From the NCBI RefSeq assembly GCF_000294655.1, contig NZ_CAHP01000042.1, positions 331 to 64,330 on the forward strand: a DNA stretch of 64,000 nucleotides, read 5' to 3'. Numbering within the stretch: position 1 is the first letter of the stretch; every line of letters starts with the position of its first letter. Under the pieces are notes generated by a model. It did no database searches and was not told the DNA's origin. It saw nothing but the letters and a program-made list of their open reading frames with translations. The translations under genes and the position numbers were made by a program. This document shows positions 38,564-47,345 of this stretch, piece after piece. This DNA is from Magnetospirillum molischianum DSM 120 (GTDB lineage: Bacteria > Pseudomonadota > Alphaproteobacteria > Rhodospirillales > Magnetospirillaceae).

Positions 38564-39976
38564 TTATGCAGGGGAGATGTAGTCTCTTGTTGTTTTGATC
38601 GCCAAGTGGAGCTCACGTTCACTGCATCCAAAAAGACTTGCTGCGGTGTCGCGAGAAATCAAACCATTGTCCAATGCGCAAACAATGCAATAAGCGAAGC
38701 GACCGCGACGCGATATTGGAACGCTCTCTGGCTGAAAAAGGGGGACAGCCAAAGACTCTCTTCCCTCCCATTCACTGAAATCTGGATTGCGAATTTTTAT
38801 ATGGTCTGCATCTATCTGATGGTTGCTTGAGTTCGCCAAGTGATACCCAGCAGCCATTCTGCCGATCCCATATTTTGCAATGATGCTCTCAAGTCCCGTG
38901 CTCCCCTCACCGGCGGTCCTGAACTCATTTATAATGGCCGCTCCCGGAGCTAGAAACTCAATCGCAAAGGCGTTTGCGCGGCGCTCTACATGGTCGAGCG
39001 AAGTCTCTCCCACGTCTTTGTTAATGAGATTGTAGCCGTCGATCGTAATTTTTTGTAATTTTTCGTCGGGATCCCATAGAAGGTGGCCGAGTTCATGGGC
39101 CATCGTCATGCGGCGGATCAATGGATTTTTATTTTCTCCGGTCACATTGATTACTATGCCTCGATGATCTCCTGCGGCAACTGTTGCTCCGGCAAATGAT
39201 GAGTGGAGCTCAAGTTGTATAACGGGAATCCTTAACCAATCCTCGATTACTTCTTTAATCGATAAGACGGGATCGCCTTCTTTTATTCCTAGTATTTTTC
39301 TTGCTTTTTGCGCAAGCTCATAACCAACTTTGTAATCTGGGTGCCATTTATCCCCATAATCTGGTTCTGGCGAGAAATCGCCCCTAGGGTCGTTGCGATT
39401 TCTCTCGTATAGAGCGGAGATTTCATTTTGCTTCTGGATGGTCCAGGCGGCTTCCGCAAGGCGGAGTGCCGTATTCTCCGTAAACTTCACGCTATCGCTG
39501 GAGCGCAGCTTCCTAAGACGAATTCCTAAAGTGTTGGCTTCTGACGAATTAATATTCTTCCCAAGATAGTCTTCATTGAGTCCAAGTGTTCTTGATATCT
39601 TTTCCAGGTCTCTAAATGAAACTTGCCTGCGTTCTTTAAATCTATTAATGCTTTCGTCCGTCCAGTGAATTTTTTTTGCGACAAAATCAAGCTCTAATCC
39701 AAGGCTATTAAGTTGATTTTGGATGGAGCGGTAGGGTTCGTCCTTGTTCTCAAGAATGGGTGTTGATAGTTTGTCCGCAAGGTGCTTCAGGGTATTCCAG
39801 CCGAAGAGGCGCAGTGCTTCCTTTGCATTGATTTTGCGTCCAGTTGCATTTTCTTTATAAAAAGACAATTGGTGCTGACTTCGGACGAACTGCGTTTGAG
39901 ACGTGGACGCACGCTCTTCCGCTGTTTCTCCGTTGCTATCCGCGCCAAACACGGCCTTCAGCTCATCTACCGTCAT
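38564..39976 (-). CDS. ImmA/IrrE-type metallopeptidase
   Basis: 470 residues. A zinc-protease motif MAHELGHLLWD (HELGH at ~294-298) with a downstream RRANAFAIEFLAP third-ligand segment defines the ImmA/IrrE (DUF955) family. The N-terminal half includes a degenerate helix-turn-helix-like segment (FKERRQVSFRDLEKISRTLGL, ~115-135); the C-terminal ~110 residues resemble a second small domain. Relatives cleave repressors or activate toxins and defence genes. It starts in a 4-bp overlap (ATGA) with the upstream gene, so they form a two-gene unit. Base composition is much AT-richer than the flanks, indicating recent transfer. Confidence 0.85.
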   Translation of the reverse strand: MTVDELKAVFGADSNGETAEERASTSQTQFVRSQHQLSFYKENATGRKINAKEALRLFGWNTLKHLADKLSTPILENKDEPYRSIQNQLNSLGLELDFVAKKIHWTDESINRFKERRQVSFRDLEKISRTLGLNEDYLGKNINSSEANTLGIRLRKLRSSDSVKFTENTALRLAEAAWTIQKQNEISALYERNRNDPRGDFSPEPDYGDKWHPDYKVGYELAQKARKILGIKEGDPVLSIKEVIEDWLRIPVIQLELHSSFAGATVAAGDHRGIVINVTGENKNPLIRRMTMAHELGHLLWDPDEKLQKITIDGYNLINKDVGETSLDHVERRANAFAIEFLAPGAAIINEFRTAGEGSTGLESIIAKYGIGRMAAGYHLANSSNHQIDADHIKIRNPDFSEWEGRESLAVPLFQPESVPISRRGRFAYCIVCALDNGLISRDTAASLFGCSERELHLAIKTTRDYISPA

Positions 39977-40557
39977 ATTGGGGCCTCCCAGGACGGCGCT
40001 CCGAGGAGAACGGAGTTCGGAACTGACGCATTGTCTATGTCAAAGCCCATCGACGCCACGTGGTATCCAGACTTCCTAAGGGAATCGACAATGACGCAAA
40101 ATTCTTCGTTTGATGAAGCGCCGTATCTTCCTGAATTCGCATTCACTATTATTTTGTCTTTCTCAAAAAACCAAAGTTCACCCCCGGAGTGAGCTTGTTT
40201 TCCTCCTGTCAGATTGGAATGCTTTATGCATTTTCCTTCTAAAGCCTGTCCCCAGGGGCAGGCCTCAAGTGCGATCGGAAAATCTTCGGGTCGGATTACC
40301 CAAAGGTAGCGAGACGTTTCTGCAATTTTGGATGTGGTCGGCATCGATGTTATGCAGGGGAACCGTTCGACTGAAGCGGGAGCGCATGGGAACTCATGCA
40401 TCCCATCCGCCATTTTTATTTGGATAGTCTCATCCGAATTGTTTGGTTCTCTCTGCATAGGTTTTACCGGATATTGCGCACGATATGTCTTGAGCATATC
40501 CGAAGGGCTAACGACAATTTCCGTATCTAAGCACTCAGGCAACATTCCGCACTCCAC
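39973..40557 (-). CDS. Unknown protein paired with ImmA/IrrE peptidase
   Basis: 194 residues, not recognised as a named family. The central part reads YLWVIRPEDFPIALEACPW, then KHSNLTGGKQAHSGGELWF, then IIVNANSGRYG. This H-x-N-L...GGE...N-x-SGRY pattern looks like an enzyme or binding core and is faintly reminiscent of uncharacterised toxin-like domains. No signal peptide or membrane segment is present. It shares an operon (4-bp overlap) and low GC content with the metallopeptidase. It could be the peptidase substrate, a toxin, or a regulator; nothing in the sequence decides. Confidence 0.6.
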   Translation of the reverse strand: MECGMLPECLDTEIVVSPSDMLKTYRAQYPVKPMQREPNNSDETIQIKMADGMHEFPCAPASVERFPCITSMPTTSKIAETSRYLWVIRPEDFPIALEACPWGQALEGKCIKHSNLTGGKQAHSGGELWFFEKDKIIVNANSGRYGASSNEEFCVIVDSLRKSGYHVASMGFDIDNASVPNSVLLGAPSWEAPI

Positions 40558-40740
40558 ACCTATAGGGGGAAAAGGCTACCCCATGCCCCTATTTTTGTCA
40601 TGTGAGAATCTTTGCGAGATATTGTCGCACATCCGTTGTCCCCTCTCCGTTATCTCGGCCAAGGTATCATACTCCCTCCTGATCCATACTTCAGGCTTCA
40701 GATTGAAGTCGTTAATGAATGCCTTTCTCGGCCATTGCCC

Positions 40741-40755
40741 GCCCCCGCAACCACT
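40741..40755 (+). repeat. 15-bp copy of the tRNA-end attachment core
   Basis: GCCCCCGCAACCACT here is identical to 31787-31801, the terminal bases of the tRNA-Met fragment. The two direct copies are 8.95 kb apart and enclose the serine recombinase, the HigBA-like pair, the mobilisation genes and the ImmA/IrrE cassette. Sequence left of this copy does not continue the tRNA. It is the expected other end of an integrated element. Confidence 0.7.
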
Positions 40756-40790
40756 TTCGTTATAACTCGCTCCAATGCGAGATCTGATCC

Positions 40791-40830
40791 AAACCCCCGC
40801 AAGCTAACTCCTTGCGGGGGTTTCGTTTTT
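40791..40830. terminator. Strong bidirectional-type terminator
   Basis: A perfect 13-bp stem AAACCCCCGCAAG (40791-40803) / CTTGCGGGGGTTT (40811-40823) with a 7-nt loop, then CGTTTTT. It may be the native terminator downstream of the tRNA-type site at 40741-40755. The spacer from 40558 holds no gene. Confidence 0.85.
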
Positions 40831-40915
40831 GACGTTTGCCATCTTCCTCTCGAGGAATTTCTGGCGGTGTAGGCGATAGCTTAACCAACCCGCCATTCTG
40901 TCCAAACGGACGGGG

Positions 40916-41387
40916 CCACCTCTCATCACCGATTTACCCGTCAATTCCCGCGAGGAGGCCATCGAGAAACTCAATTGGTATGCTCTGCGGTGGAAAATCG
41001 AGGTGTTCCATAAAATCCTGAAATCAGGCTGCCCGGCTGAAGACGGCCGAACGCCTGGTGAGATTGATCGCCGTCTTCTGCATCCTGAGTTGGCGGGTGT
41101 TTTGGATGACGATGCTGAACAGATCATCGCCGAGCGCAGATCCCGGTGTCGCCTTGACCAAGGAGGAGGCTGTCCTGCTCGACCGTCTGGTCCTCGACAA
41201 GCCGGCTGCGCATGAACCGCAAAAAACGCTCGATGCGTATTTGATCAAAATCGCTCGGCTTGGCGGTTACCTCGCCCGAGCCAGCGACCCTCCACCAGGA
41301 AACATGGTCATGTGGAGGGGCCTCTCCCGCCTGACCGATATAAAACTGGGCGCCATGCTCGCTCTCGATGGACTTGTGGGTAATTGA
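40916..41387 (+). pseudogene. IS4-family (Tn5-like) transposase remnant
   Basis: One frame reads LITDLPVNSREEAIEKLNWYALRWKIEVFHKILKSGC, the C-terminal catalytic region with the YREK-like Tyr/Arg/Glu/Lys signature of IS4 transposases. At ~41030-41055 coding passes to another frame (RLIAVFCILSWRVFWMTMLNR through GNMVMWRGLSRLTDIKLGAML to 41387). The N-terminal two thirds are missing. It is inactive debris. Confidence 0.85.
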
Positions 41388-41484
41388 AAGCCGGTGTGGG
41401 CCGTCTTTTCGGCCGTGATTTAATCTGAGGTAATTTGGCATCGCTGCAAGCACCGGTGTTTGCAGCACTGCTAAAGACGGTGCG

Positions 41485-41676
41485 ATGGCTCCGGTTCATG
41501 TGATGACGAGTGTCGAACGTCGACGCCGGTGGAATGACGATGTGATCCTGAGCATCCTCGCCCGCCGTCACCAGCCGCCCGTTCTGCCCAGCGTCATCAC
41601 CCCCAATGCCCTGCGGCTGACCATCGAGTCCTTGGCCGATTGCGGCCGTTACGACAGCCTCTGGAGGGTCGCCTGA
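41485..41676 (+). pseudogene. Chimeric IS remnant: transposase OrfA start joined to IS21 istA end
   Basis: The first ~20 codons (MTSVERRRRWNDDVILSIL) resemble IS66 or IS3 OrfA starts; the rest (PPVLPSVITPNALRLTIESLADCGRYDSLWR) is the C-terminal end of an IS21 IstA transposase. The join at about 41570 shows one IS fused into another. Not functional. Confidence 0.7.
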
Positions 41677-41694
41677 TGGATCGTTCTGGAGGCC

Positions 41695-41910
41695 ATGAGC
41701 GAGCTCAAGCTCTATGGCATGCGCGCCAGCTTCGATGAGATCGCCGGAAAGGGGCTGGTCTGCCGGGACGAGATCTATCCGCTTCTCGCCAGCCTGATCC
41801 GCGCCGAACGGGTCCATCGCCAAGCCAAGTCGATCAGCTATCGCATGCGCTGCGCCAGGTTTCCGGTCTTGAAGGATCTCGACAGCTTTGTCTTCGCTGA
41901 CACCCCAACT
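41695..41910 (+). pseudogene. istB: IS21 istB remnant, N-terminal part
   Basis: MSELKLYGMRASFDEIAGKGL, LLASLIRAERVHRQAKSISYR and VLKDLDSFVFADTP are the N-terminal domain of IstB, the ATPase helper of IS21 transposition. The homology stops at ~41910, before the P-loop, and the frame ends in an AT-rich tail at 41994. It follows the istA remnant in the normal order. Confidence 0.85.
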
Positions 41911-42139
41911 CATATCTTCCTTGGTAAGTATGCCTATATCATGGGATTAATGCAGTCACTAAACCAAGCATTAGTGACTTGCATAATACTATAATAAATA
42001 GATTTTCCGCCGAATTAGCCATGATTTTTTGCTTATTTTTGTAAAAATCTCCGATGAATGCGGTATTTTGTGCAAAAAGAAGCTGAAATTACATCTTCGA
42101 TACTTGTTGGGGCGGAAGCGGCTCGAGATGCTCTCCAAG
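41911..42139. other. AT-rich spacer with an imperfect hairpin
   Basis: No gene. ATGCAGTCACTAA (41950-41962) pairs with TTAGTGACTTGCAT (41971-41984), with one bulged base, followed by AT-rich sequence. It could be a terminator of weak type or an IS end. Confidence 0.4.
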
Positions 42140-42174
42140 CCAGGGCTGTTCAGTTCTCCCTATGAGACCCCGTA
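42140..42174 (+). repeat. ISAs1-like terminal repeat, left flank of the Srf block
   Basis: A 35-bp segment beginning CCAGGGCTGTTCAGTTCTC matches 61631-61665 at 32 of 35 positions in the same orientation. At the right-hand copy it adjoins the 3' end of an ISAs1-type transposase, and here a similar GVS-stop codon string is retained on the minus strand. Bases 42175-42336 contain no gene. Confidence 0.7.
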
Positions 42175-42336
42175 CCCTCCGCCCGCCGAGCGGTAAGCGT
42201 TAAACGGCAGATCAGATCTATGGCAGCGGGGGTGGCGATAACGCAGTCCAACATGGCGGAAACCTCAGGAAGACTGAAATCCCTCCTTCAGCATGATCCG
42301 CATCGCATGTTGGACAAAAACCAGACCGTCTTTGGC

Positions 42337-43311
42337 CTAATCCCCACAGGCTCCGTCCACCGTGGAGGGCGCAACGCCATTTTCCCGCAGGTAAGCGATA
42401 ACGTCCTTTGCGGCGATGGCGAAGCCAGCGCTGCTGGCCTGCTGGACCGAGACATTGATGTAGGTGTTAATGCCCACAACCCGGCCGCATTGATCCACCA
42501 GCGGTCCGCCGCTGTTGCCACCGGAGATTGGCGCAGAATGGGCGATGGTCAGTAAACGGTCTCTGTTCTGTAAAGCCATCACCGTGCCCTGGCTCATGGC
42601 CAATTCCGGCATGGACTTTAGGTCGCCCTTCAGCAGGGAGCGGAAAGCCATGTCGTTATCCAGCAGCAGGCCGGGATAACCGGCGGCCACCACTTTCTCC
42701 AACTCCTCGACCTTGTCGGTCAGGGTCAGAACCTGAGCCACGCCCGGCCCTTCGACCTGTAGCAAAGCATAGTCGCGGGCACCGAAGCCCTGTCCGGCCA
42801 CATGAGTCAATATCTTGGCCGGACGGGGACCGGAAAGCCCCTGGCCGATGACCACCACCTCGGAGCCTTTGCTGGTCTCCACCACATGATTGTTGGTCAC
42901 AACCAGATTGGGGGCGACGAAGAAGCCCGAACCAGTCCCGTGATCGGCGATCACCAACACCACCGCTTTGTGGAGCCGTTCCACCAAGTCCTGACGATCC
43001 AGAGCCTTGCCATTGGAGACCGGTTGAGGCGACGCCTTGTCTGGTGCCTGATAGGCCTTGTCAGCAGAAGGCTGGACCGCTGAGGAGGTGGGATCGGACA
43101 TCAGCAGGGCCTGAGCCTCGACCGGCGTGGCGCAAGGATCTCCCTTGAGCATGGTCTGCAGCTTGCCGACATATTCCTGTAGGGCCTGATTGCGCTGCTT
43201 CTGGGCGGCGACTTCGGGGCCGGCCTCGGCCATTGCAGGCAGGGACAGGCCAAGTAGAAACGCCAAACATACGGCGAGCTTACGATCCATCATGGCCATC
43301 CCCGCTTCCAT
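42337..43311 (-). CDS. Exported trypsin-like serine protease
   Basis: 324 residues with a signal peptide (KLAVCLAFLLGLSLPAMAEA). The catalytic triad is complete: His142 in TNNHVV, Asp180 in ARDYALLQV, Ser267 in SGGNSGGPL, a DegP/HtrA-like S1C arrangement. There is no PDZ domain; a ~70-residue helical and Pro/Ser-rich segment precedes the protease. Several ATGs (43311, 43299, 43290) are possible starts. It is the last of twelve genes in the Srf operon, 5 bp after the previous one, and would act in the periplasm, perhaps on operon partners. Confidence 0.88.
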   Translation of the reverse strand: MEAGMAMMDRKLAVCLAFLLGLSLPAMAEAGPEVAAQKQRNQALQEYVGKLQTMLKGDPCATPVEAQALLMSDPTSSAVQPSADKAYQAPDKASPQPVSNGKALDRQDLVERLHKAVVLVIADHGTGSGFFVAPNLVVTNNHVVETSKGSEVVVIGQGLSGPRPAKILTHVAGQGFGARDYALLQVEGPGVAQVLTLTDKVEELEKVVAAGYPGLLLDNDMAFRSLLKGDLKSMPELAMSQGTVMALQNRDRLLTIAHSAPISGGNSGGPLVDQCGRVVGINTYINVSVQQASSAGFAIAAKDVIAYLRENGVAPSTVDGACGD

Positions 43312-43316
43312 CCTAA

Positions 43317-43838
43317 TCAGCGATGCAAGGCCATATCGACCTGGCTCTCAAGAGCCTCTTTCTCCTTTTGCAAGGTATCAAGGCGGGCCTTCTTCTCGGC
43401 GTCGGGCGTGAAGCTGTCCTGCTTGACCGTATCGACCTTGGCCTGAAGTTCCTCCACCTGCTGTTGCAGGTCGACGACGTCCTTCTTGGCCTTGGCCTTG
43501 GCGCTATTGGCCGAAGCCAGCTTCTTGCGAATGGCCGCCAGATCCTTGTTCATAGTGGCCAGTTTGGTTTCAGAGGCGGTGCGCTGGGCAGCGACGGCGT
43601 CGCGTTCGGAATTGGCGCGGTCCAGGCTGCGCTGCTGCTGAGTGTTCTGATCCTGGGCGTCTTCCAGGGTCTTCTTACGCTCGTCCACCCGCTGGCTATA
43701 GGTGCCATCGGTCAGGTTCTTAACCCCCGAGAAGAAGCCGCCCTTGGCCGGATCGTCGTTGGTGGCGCATCCCACCAAAGCAAAAGACAGGGCCGCGATG
43801 CAGACACCGGCGCGCAAAGCGTTGCTGTTCATCGTCAT
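43317..43838 (-). CDS. Coiled-coil lipoprotein
   Basis: 173 residues. A signal peptide ends in the lipobox LVGC, followed by ATNDDPAKGGFFSGVKNLTDGTY and then a long heptad-rich helix (residues ~45-165) full of Q, K, E and A. No catalytic motif. A start at ATG 43832 instead of 43838 is equally possible. It is probably anchored in the outer or inner membrane and spans part of the periplasm as a structural or scaffold element of the Srf operon. Confidence 0.8.
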   Translation of the reverse strand: MTMNSNALRAGVCIAALSFALVGCATNDDPAKGGFFSGVKNLTDGTYSQRVDERKKTLEDAQDQNTQQQRSLDRANSERDAVAAQRTASETKLATMNKDLAAIRKKLASANSAKAKAKKDVVDLQQQVEELQAKVDTVKQDSFTPDAEKKARLDTLQKEKEALESQVDMALHR

Positions 43839-43842
43839 CCCC

Positions 43843-44574
43843 TTACCCGACGTTCGAAACTTTGCGGCGCGTCACCAGACTGCTCAACTGATCGTCCAGT
43901 TGGGCAATCTGCGTTTGCAAATTCTTGATCTCGCCGTCCATCTTGGCCCGCTCGGCGACCGAGGTTCCGGCCTGATTCTGCTTAGCGTTAGCCACATATT
44001 TGTCGCGGCGTTCCTTCAGAGAGGCGATGGTCTTCTGCAGATAGGCTGTATTTTCATCCACATGGGCCATACGGCTCTTGGCCTCGGCCATGGTGATCTT
44101 CTTGGCAGCCAGATCGGCATCGATCTGCTCGATACGGCTGCGGTCCGTGGCGATGGTGCTGCGCGCCGTCTGAATCAGCGCGGCCAGACGCTCGTTGTCC
44201 TTATGGACTTCGTCGATCTGGGCGTTATAGCGCTGTTCGGTGTTGGCGTACTGCTCCTGCTTGTTGGCAACCACGGCTCCGGTTCCGGCGCCGACTGCAG
44301 CACCAGCGGCACAGCCAACGGCGGCTCCCTCGCCCTTGCTGTTCTTACCTGCCACCAAAAGGCCAAGCAGCGTGCCGGCGATGCAGCCAACCACCGCGCC
44401 CTCGGCCACGGTCTGGTTGAAGGTGTTGGCCTGTTGACGCAGGCGCTGCTCATCGGGAGACAGCTGACCATTGGGATCGGCCCCTGGCTTATTGCCATCG
44501 GTGGCGCAAGCCGCCAGCAGGAAGCAGGCCGCCACAATGGCGGAAACGGGACGAAGAATGGACGCCTTGATCAT
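43843..44574 (-). CDS. Glycine-zipper coiled-coil lipoprotein
   Basis: 243 residues with lipobox LAAC. Residues ~60-105 form a glycine-zipper segment (GAVVGCIAGTLLGLLVAG and GAAVGCAAGAAVGAGTGAVV) able to insert in a membrane; residues ~110-230 are coiled coil. A GGGGGAT ribosome site precedes the ATG. Together with the next lipoprotein it may form an envelope ring or tether. It lies 12 bp after the FGE-like gene. No enzymatic motif is seen. Confidence 0.8.
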   Translation of the reverse strand: MIKASILRPVSAIVAACFLLAACATDGNKPGADPNGQLSPDEQRLRQQANTFNQTVAEGAVVGCIAGTLLGLLVAGKNSKGEGAAVGCAAGAAVGAGTGAVVANKQEQYANTEQRYNAQIDEVHKDNERLAALIQTARSTIATDRSRIEQIDADLAAKKITMAEAKSRMAHVDENTAYLQKTIASLKERRDKYVANAKQNQAGTSVAERAKMDGEIKNLQTQIAQLDDQLSSLVTRRKVSNVG

Positions 44575-44586
44575 GTGATCCCCCGG

Positions 44587-46146
44587 CTACATCGTGTTCC
44601 AATTTTTAAGCCACAGATTGCGGGCAACCTTGTGATCCTTTCGATAAGCCGTCAAGTGGCCCATGTGTTTTTCTACGAAAGGCTTCAGTTCAGCCAAGCC
44701 CAACCCTTGCAATTCCACCTGGAGAAGGTCGTACTGCTTGCGTACCACCTCTTCGCCATAATCATCGGCCGTGCGAAGAAGAGTATCGGCATAATAGCGC
44801 AGGATATCGTCGAGAACCGTCTGTTCTTTATCCAATTCGTCCTTGAAATTTTTGGTGCGAGGGTCGTCGGCCTGACCGGCATCGACGCGGGTTTTGTAGA
44901 TCTTGGCCAGCGTTTCGACGGCCTTACTGTCATCGGCAAGTTTCCGCCCCAGGAAGGCCCCCAGACGCAGACTGGTACGCACCGCGCGGTCCCGTTGTTC
45001 ATCCCGTGAGGCAATATTGGCGCGCAAGGTAAGGCTTACCGACTGCAGACGGGCCTGGGTGGCGGGGTCGGCCACCGACTTCGCGATCTTGGAGAGCTCC
45101 TCCACCGGATCGGCGGCAGGCGTCGCGGCGGCAGCCGAGACGGCGCCCAGTTTATCCCAGGCGCCCTGGACCTCTTTCAGCTTGTCGGCAGAGGTCAGCA
45201 CCGGCCCGGCCACCACCAGACGAAAGCCGGTTGTCTTCGAACGGCGCGGTCCCTCGCCGTCATAGAGCGGCAGTTCCTGGCGATAGGAGCTGCGGATATC
45301 CTGCTCGGCGGTCAGATAATTGCCGCCCCGCACCACAAAGCCGCCGGGCTGGCCGTGATCGCGGGACAATTTGTTCAGGCGATAGGGCTCCAGCACGATC
45401 TGGTCCACATTACCCAGCATGTCGAACAGCCCGAGCGAATTGGGCTCCAGCAAGCCGACCAACTGCAGCTTGCCGTTGGCCGACTGGCTGCCGGCGTACC
45501 AGACCTGTTTGGACAGGCCTTCGGTCATGGGCGGCAGACGATCCTGGAACTGGGAGGGCGAGACCTTCATGCCGCCACGGGCGGCGAATTCCCACTCCAC
45601 CTCGGTGGGCAGACGCAGATAGCCCACCTCGCCGCCGTCCTTGGGCAGCTTGGCCAAGGCATTCTTGCGTAGCCATTGACTGTAACGGTCGGCGAAGGAG
45701 ACGGCGTCGAACCAGCCTATCTCCACCTTGGGCATGCGCTTGACCAGGGACGGCGTCGGGCAGTCCCCCTCCATCATTGCCGCCCATTGCAGGTCAGTAA
45801 CGTCGTATTTAGCCATCAGGGTGTAGCGCAGAGTCTTGCCCGCCGGAAAGGCTCCGGCCACATAGGCGTTGTGCGCCCCCTCGCTGTAACCTCTGCCCTC
45901 GTCGGTCCCGCCGATGGAAATGGGATAATCGTCCAGGGGCCCGTTGGAAGGCACCTCGACCTTGCGGAAGACCATGCTGCCGCCGCAGGGCATGGGTAGC
46001 ACCACGTCGTCGGCCAGAGGCTTGGGGTTGACGTATTTGTCTTCCCAGGCCGGAGCGTCGGCGGCCTGAACAGCCGTGGAGGTCAGCCCCAGCAGGGCCA
46101 GACTAAAGATCGCGCAGGCTTTCTGCCGGATCGATGAGCGATGCAC
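44587..46146 (-). CDS. Exported formylglycine-generating-enzyme-fold protein
   Basis: 519 residues from a GTG at 46146 (AGGAG site), overlapping the permease gene by 44 bp. A signal peptide (FSLALLGLTSTAVQA) precedes an FGE-sulfatase domain (residues ~70-310): YDVTDLQWAAMM, VSFADRYSQWL, YLRLPTEVEWEFAARGG, LFDMLGNVDQIVLEP, FVVRGGNY and TTGFRLV. The cysteine normally found near the RGGSW...CR region is absent (SSYRQE here), so it is probably a binding module rather than an oxidase. The C-terminal ~200 residues are helical. It likely recognises a periplasmic ligand for the Srf machinery. Confidence 0.85.
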   Translation of the reverse strand: MHRSSIRQKACAIFSLALLGLTSTAVQAADAPAWEDKYVNPKPLADDVVLPMPCGGSMVFRKVEVPSNGPLDDYPISIGGTDEGRGYSEGAHNAYVAGAFPAGKTLRYTLMAKYDVTDLQWAAMMEGDCPTPSLVKRMPKVEIGWFDAVSFADRYSQWLRKNALAKLPKDGGEVGYLRLPTEVEWEFAARGGMKVSPSQFQDRLPPMTEGLSKQVWYAGSQSANGKLQLVGLLEPNSLGLFDMLGNVDQIVLEPYRLNKLSRDHGQPGGFVVRGGNYLTAEQDIRSSYRQELPLYDGEGPRRSKTTGFRLVVAGPVLTSADKLKEVQGAWDKLGAVSAAAATPAADPVEELSKIAKSVADPATQARLQSVSLTLRANIASRDEQRDRAVRTSLRLGAFLGRKLADDSKAVETLAKIYKTRVDAGQADDPRTKNFKDELDKEQTVLDDILRYYADTLLRTADDYGEEVVRKQYDLLQVELQGLGLAELKPFVEKHMGHLTAYRKDHKVARNLWLKNWNTM

Positions 46147-47341
46147 GGTAGGCTCCTATGGTGGAAGCGGCCAGAACCAGGACCGCCGTCGCCACAACGG
46201 CGATGACGGCATAGAGCTGCGGCAGGCGGCAGACGAATTCATTGTCGGCCAGATTGCTGGATAAAGCGTGGTTGAACAGGAGCGAAACGCCCCAATAGGC
46301 CATCAAGGACAAGGCACAGCCGATCAGGGCCACCAGCAGGGCCTGGGTGGCGGGAAAGGCCATGACCGCTCCCCGCGAAAAGCCGATCAGACGGATCAGC
46401 GCCAGATCCTTGCGCTTGCGATCCACATTGGCCCACAGGCTGGCGGAAAGGGACAGGCCGTAGCCGATCACCGAGATGGCGGCGATGACCCCGAAGATGA
46501 AGCCCAGTACCCGATCAATGCTTTTGACCGTCTCGATCTCGGCGGCATGGGTGCGCACCTCCATCCCTTGCGCGCGCAGACGGTCGGCCAGAGGCCCCAC
46601 ATCGTCCAAGCCCTTGGCGAACAGCCGGGCGCTGGCGTAACTGCGGGGGCCTGTTGGCGGCGGCGGATCGTTCTCGGACGCCCCCAGCAATGGTGCGGCG
46701 AAACCGTCACGGAAATCCTCGGTGGCCACCAGAAGCGGGTTGAGTACGAAGACGCCATCCCGGCCAAAGGCGCTTTCCGGCACCACCCCGGCCACGGTCA
46801 GCACGAAGCGAGCGACCTGACGCTCGCCCTTGACGGTGCGGGCCACCACGGCGGTGACATGGCCACCAGCCACCACTCCCAGGCTTTGCGCGGCAGACTG
46901 GCTGAGCAGCACCGATCCGGGGCCGAACAAAGGCGGCAGCTTCGGCCCCAGCAGGGGATCGCCGTTGGCGGTGGGGATCATCTCGACGGCGGTCAGAGCC
47001 ATGCCGCCGCCGGCCATCAGATCAAGGGTGGCCGAGAGGGAGCGGGTACGCGGCACCAAGAACCCCACCTCGGGCCGAGCCTGCAACGCCTCGAACCATG
47101 CCGGCTCCAGCCGCCCCGAGCCCACCAGAAGAACCTCCAGGTTATGGGGATCGCGCAGGAGGCGTTCGCTCATGGTGGTGATGACGCCCATCTTCAGGCC
47201 GAACAGCACCAGCAGCGGCGTCAGAACCGCCGCCAGGGCCAGCACCAGACAGGCGGTGATGCGCCATTCATGGAGAAGGTCTCGCCAAGCCAGCCCCATG
47301 GCGGTGAAAAGGGTCGAGCGGATGCGGGGAGCGACAGTCAT
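46103..47341 (-). CDS. ABC transporter permease, FtsX/MacB-like
   Basis: 412 residues from the ATG at 47341. One membrane segment near residue 35 (ITACLVLALAAVLTPLLVLFGL) is followed by a large periplasmic domain (~65-265) and three C-terminal membrane segments (VLGFIFGVIAAISVIGYGLSL, AFPATQALLVALIGCALSLMAYW, AVIAVVATAVLVLAAST) ending YRASLIDPAESLRDL, as in MacB/LolC-type permeases. These transmit ATP hydrolysis into mechanical motion in the periplasm. The cognate ATPase is encoded 4 bp upstream. Confidence 0.9.
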   Translation of the reverse strand: MTVAPRIRSTLFTAMGLAWRDLLHEWRITACLVLALAAVLTPLLVLFGLKMGVITTMSERLLRDPHNLEVLLVGSGRLEPAWFEALQARPEVGFLVPRTRSLSATLDLMAGGGMALTAVEMIPTANGDPLLGPKLPPLFGPGSVLLSQSAAQSLGVVAGGHVTAVVARTVKGERQVARFVLTVAGVVPESAFGRDGVFVLNPLLVATEDFRDGFAAPLLGASENDPPPPTGPRSYASARLFAKGLDDVGPLADRLRAQGMEVRTHAAEIETVKSIDRVLGFIFGVIAAISVIGYGLSLSASLWANVDRKRKDLALIRLIGFSRGAVMAFPATQALLVALIGCALSLMAYWGVSLLFNHALSSNLADNEFVCRLPQLYAVIAVVATAVLVLAASTIGAYRASLIDPAESLRDL

Positions 47342-47345
47342 GGCT

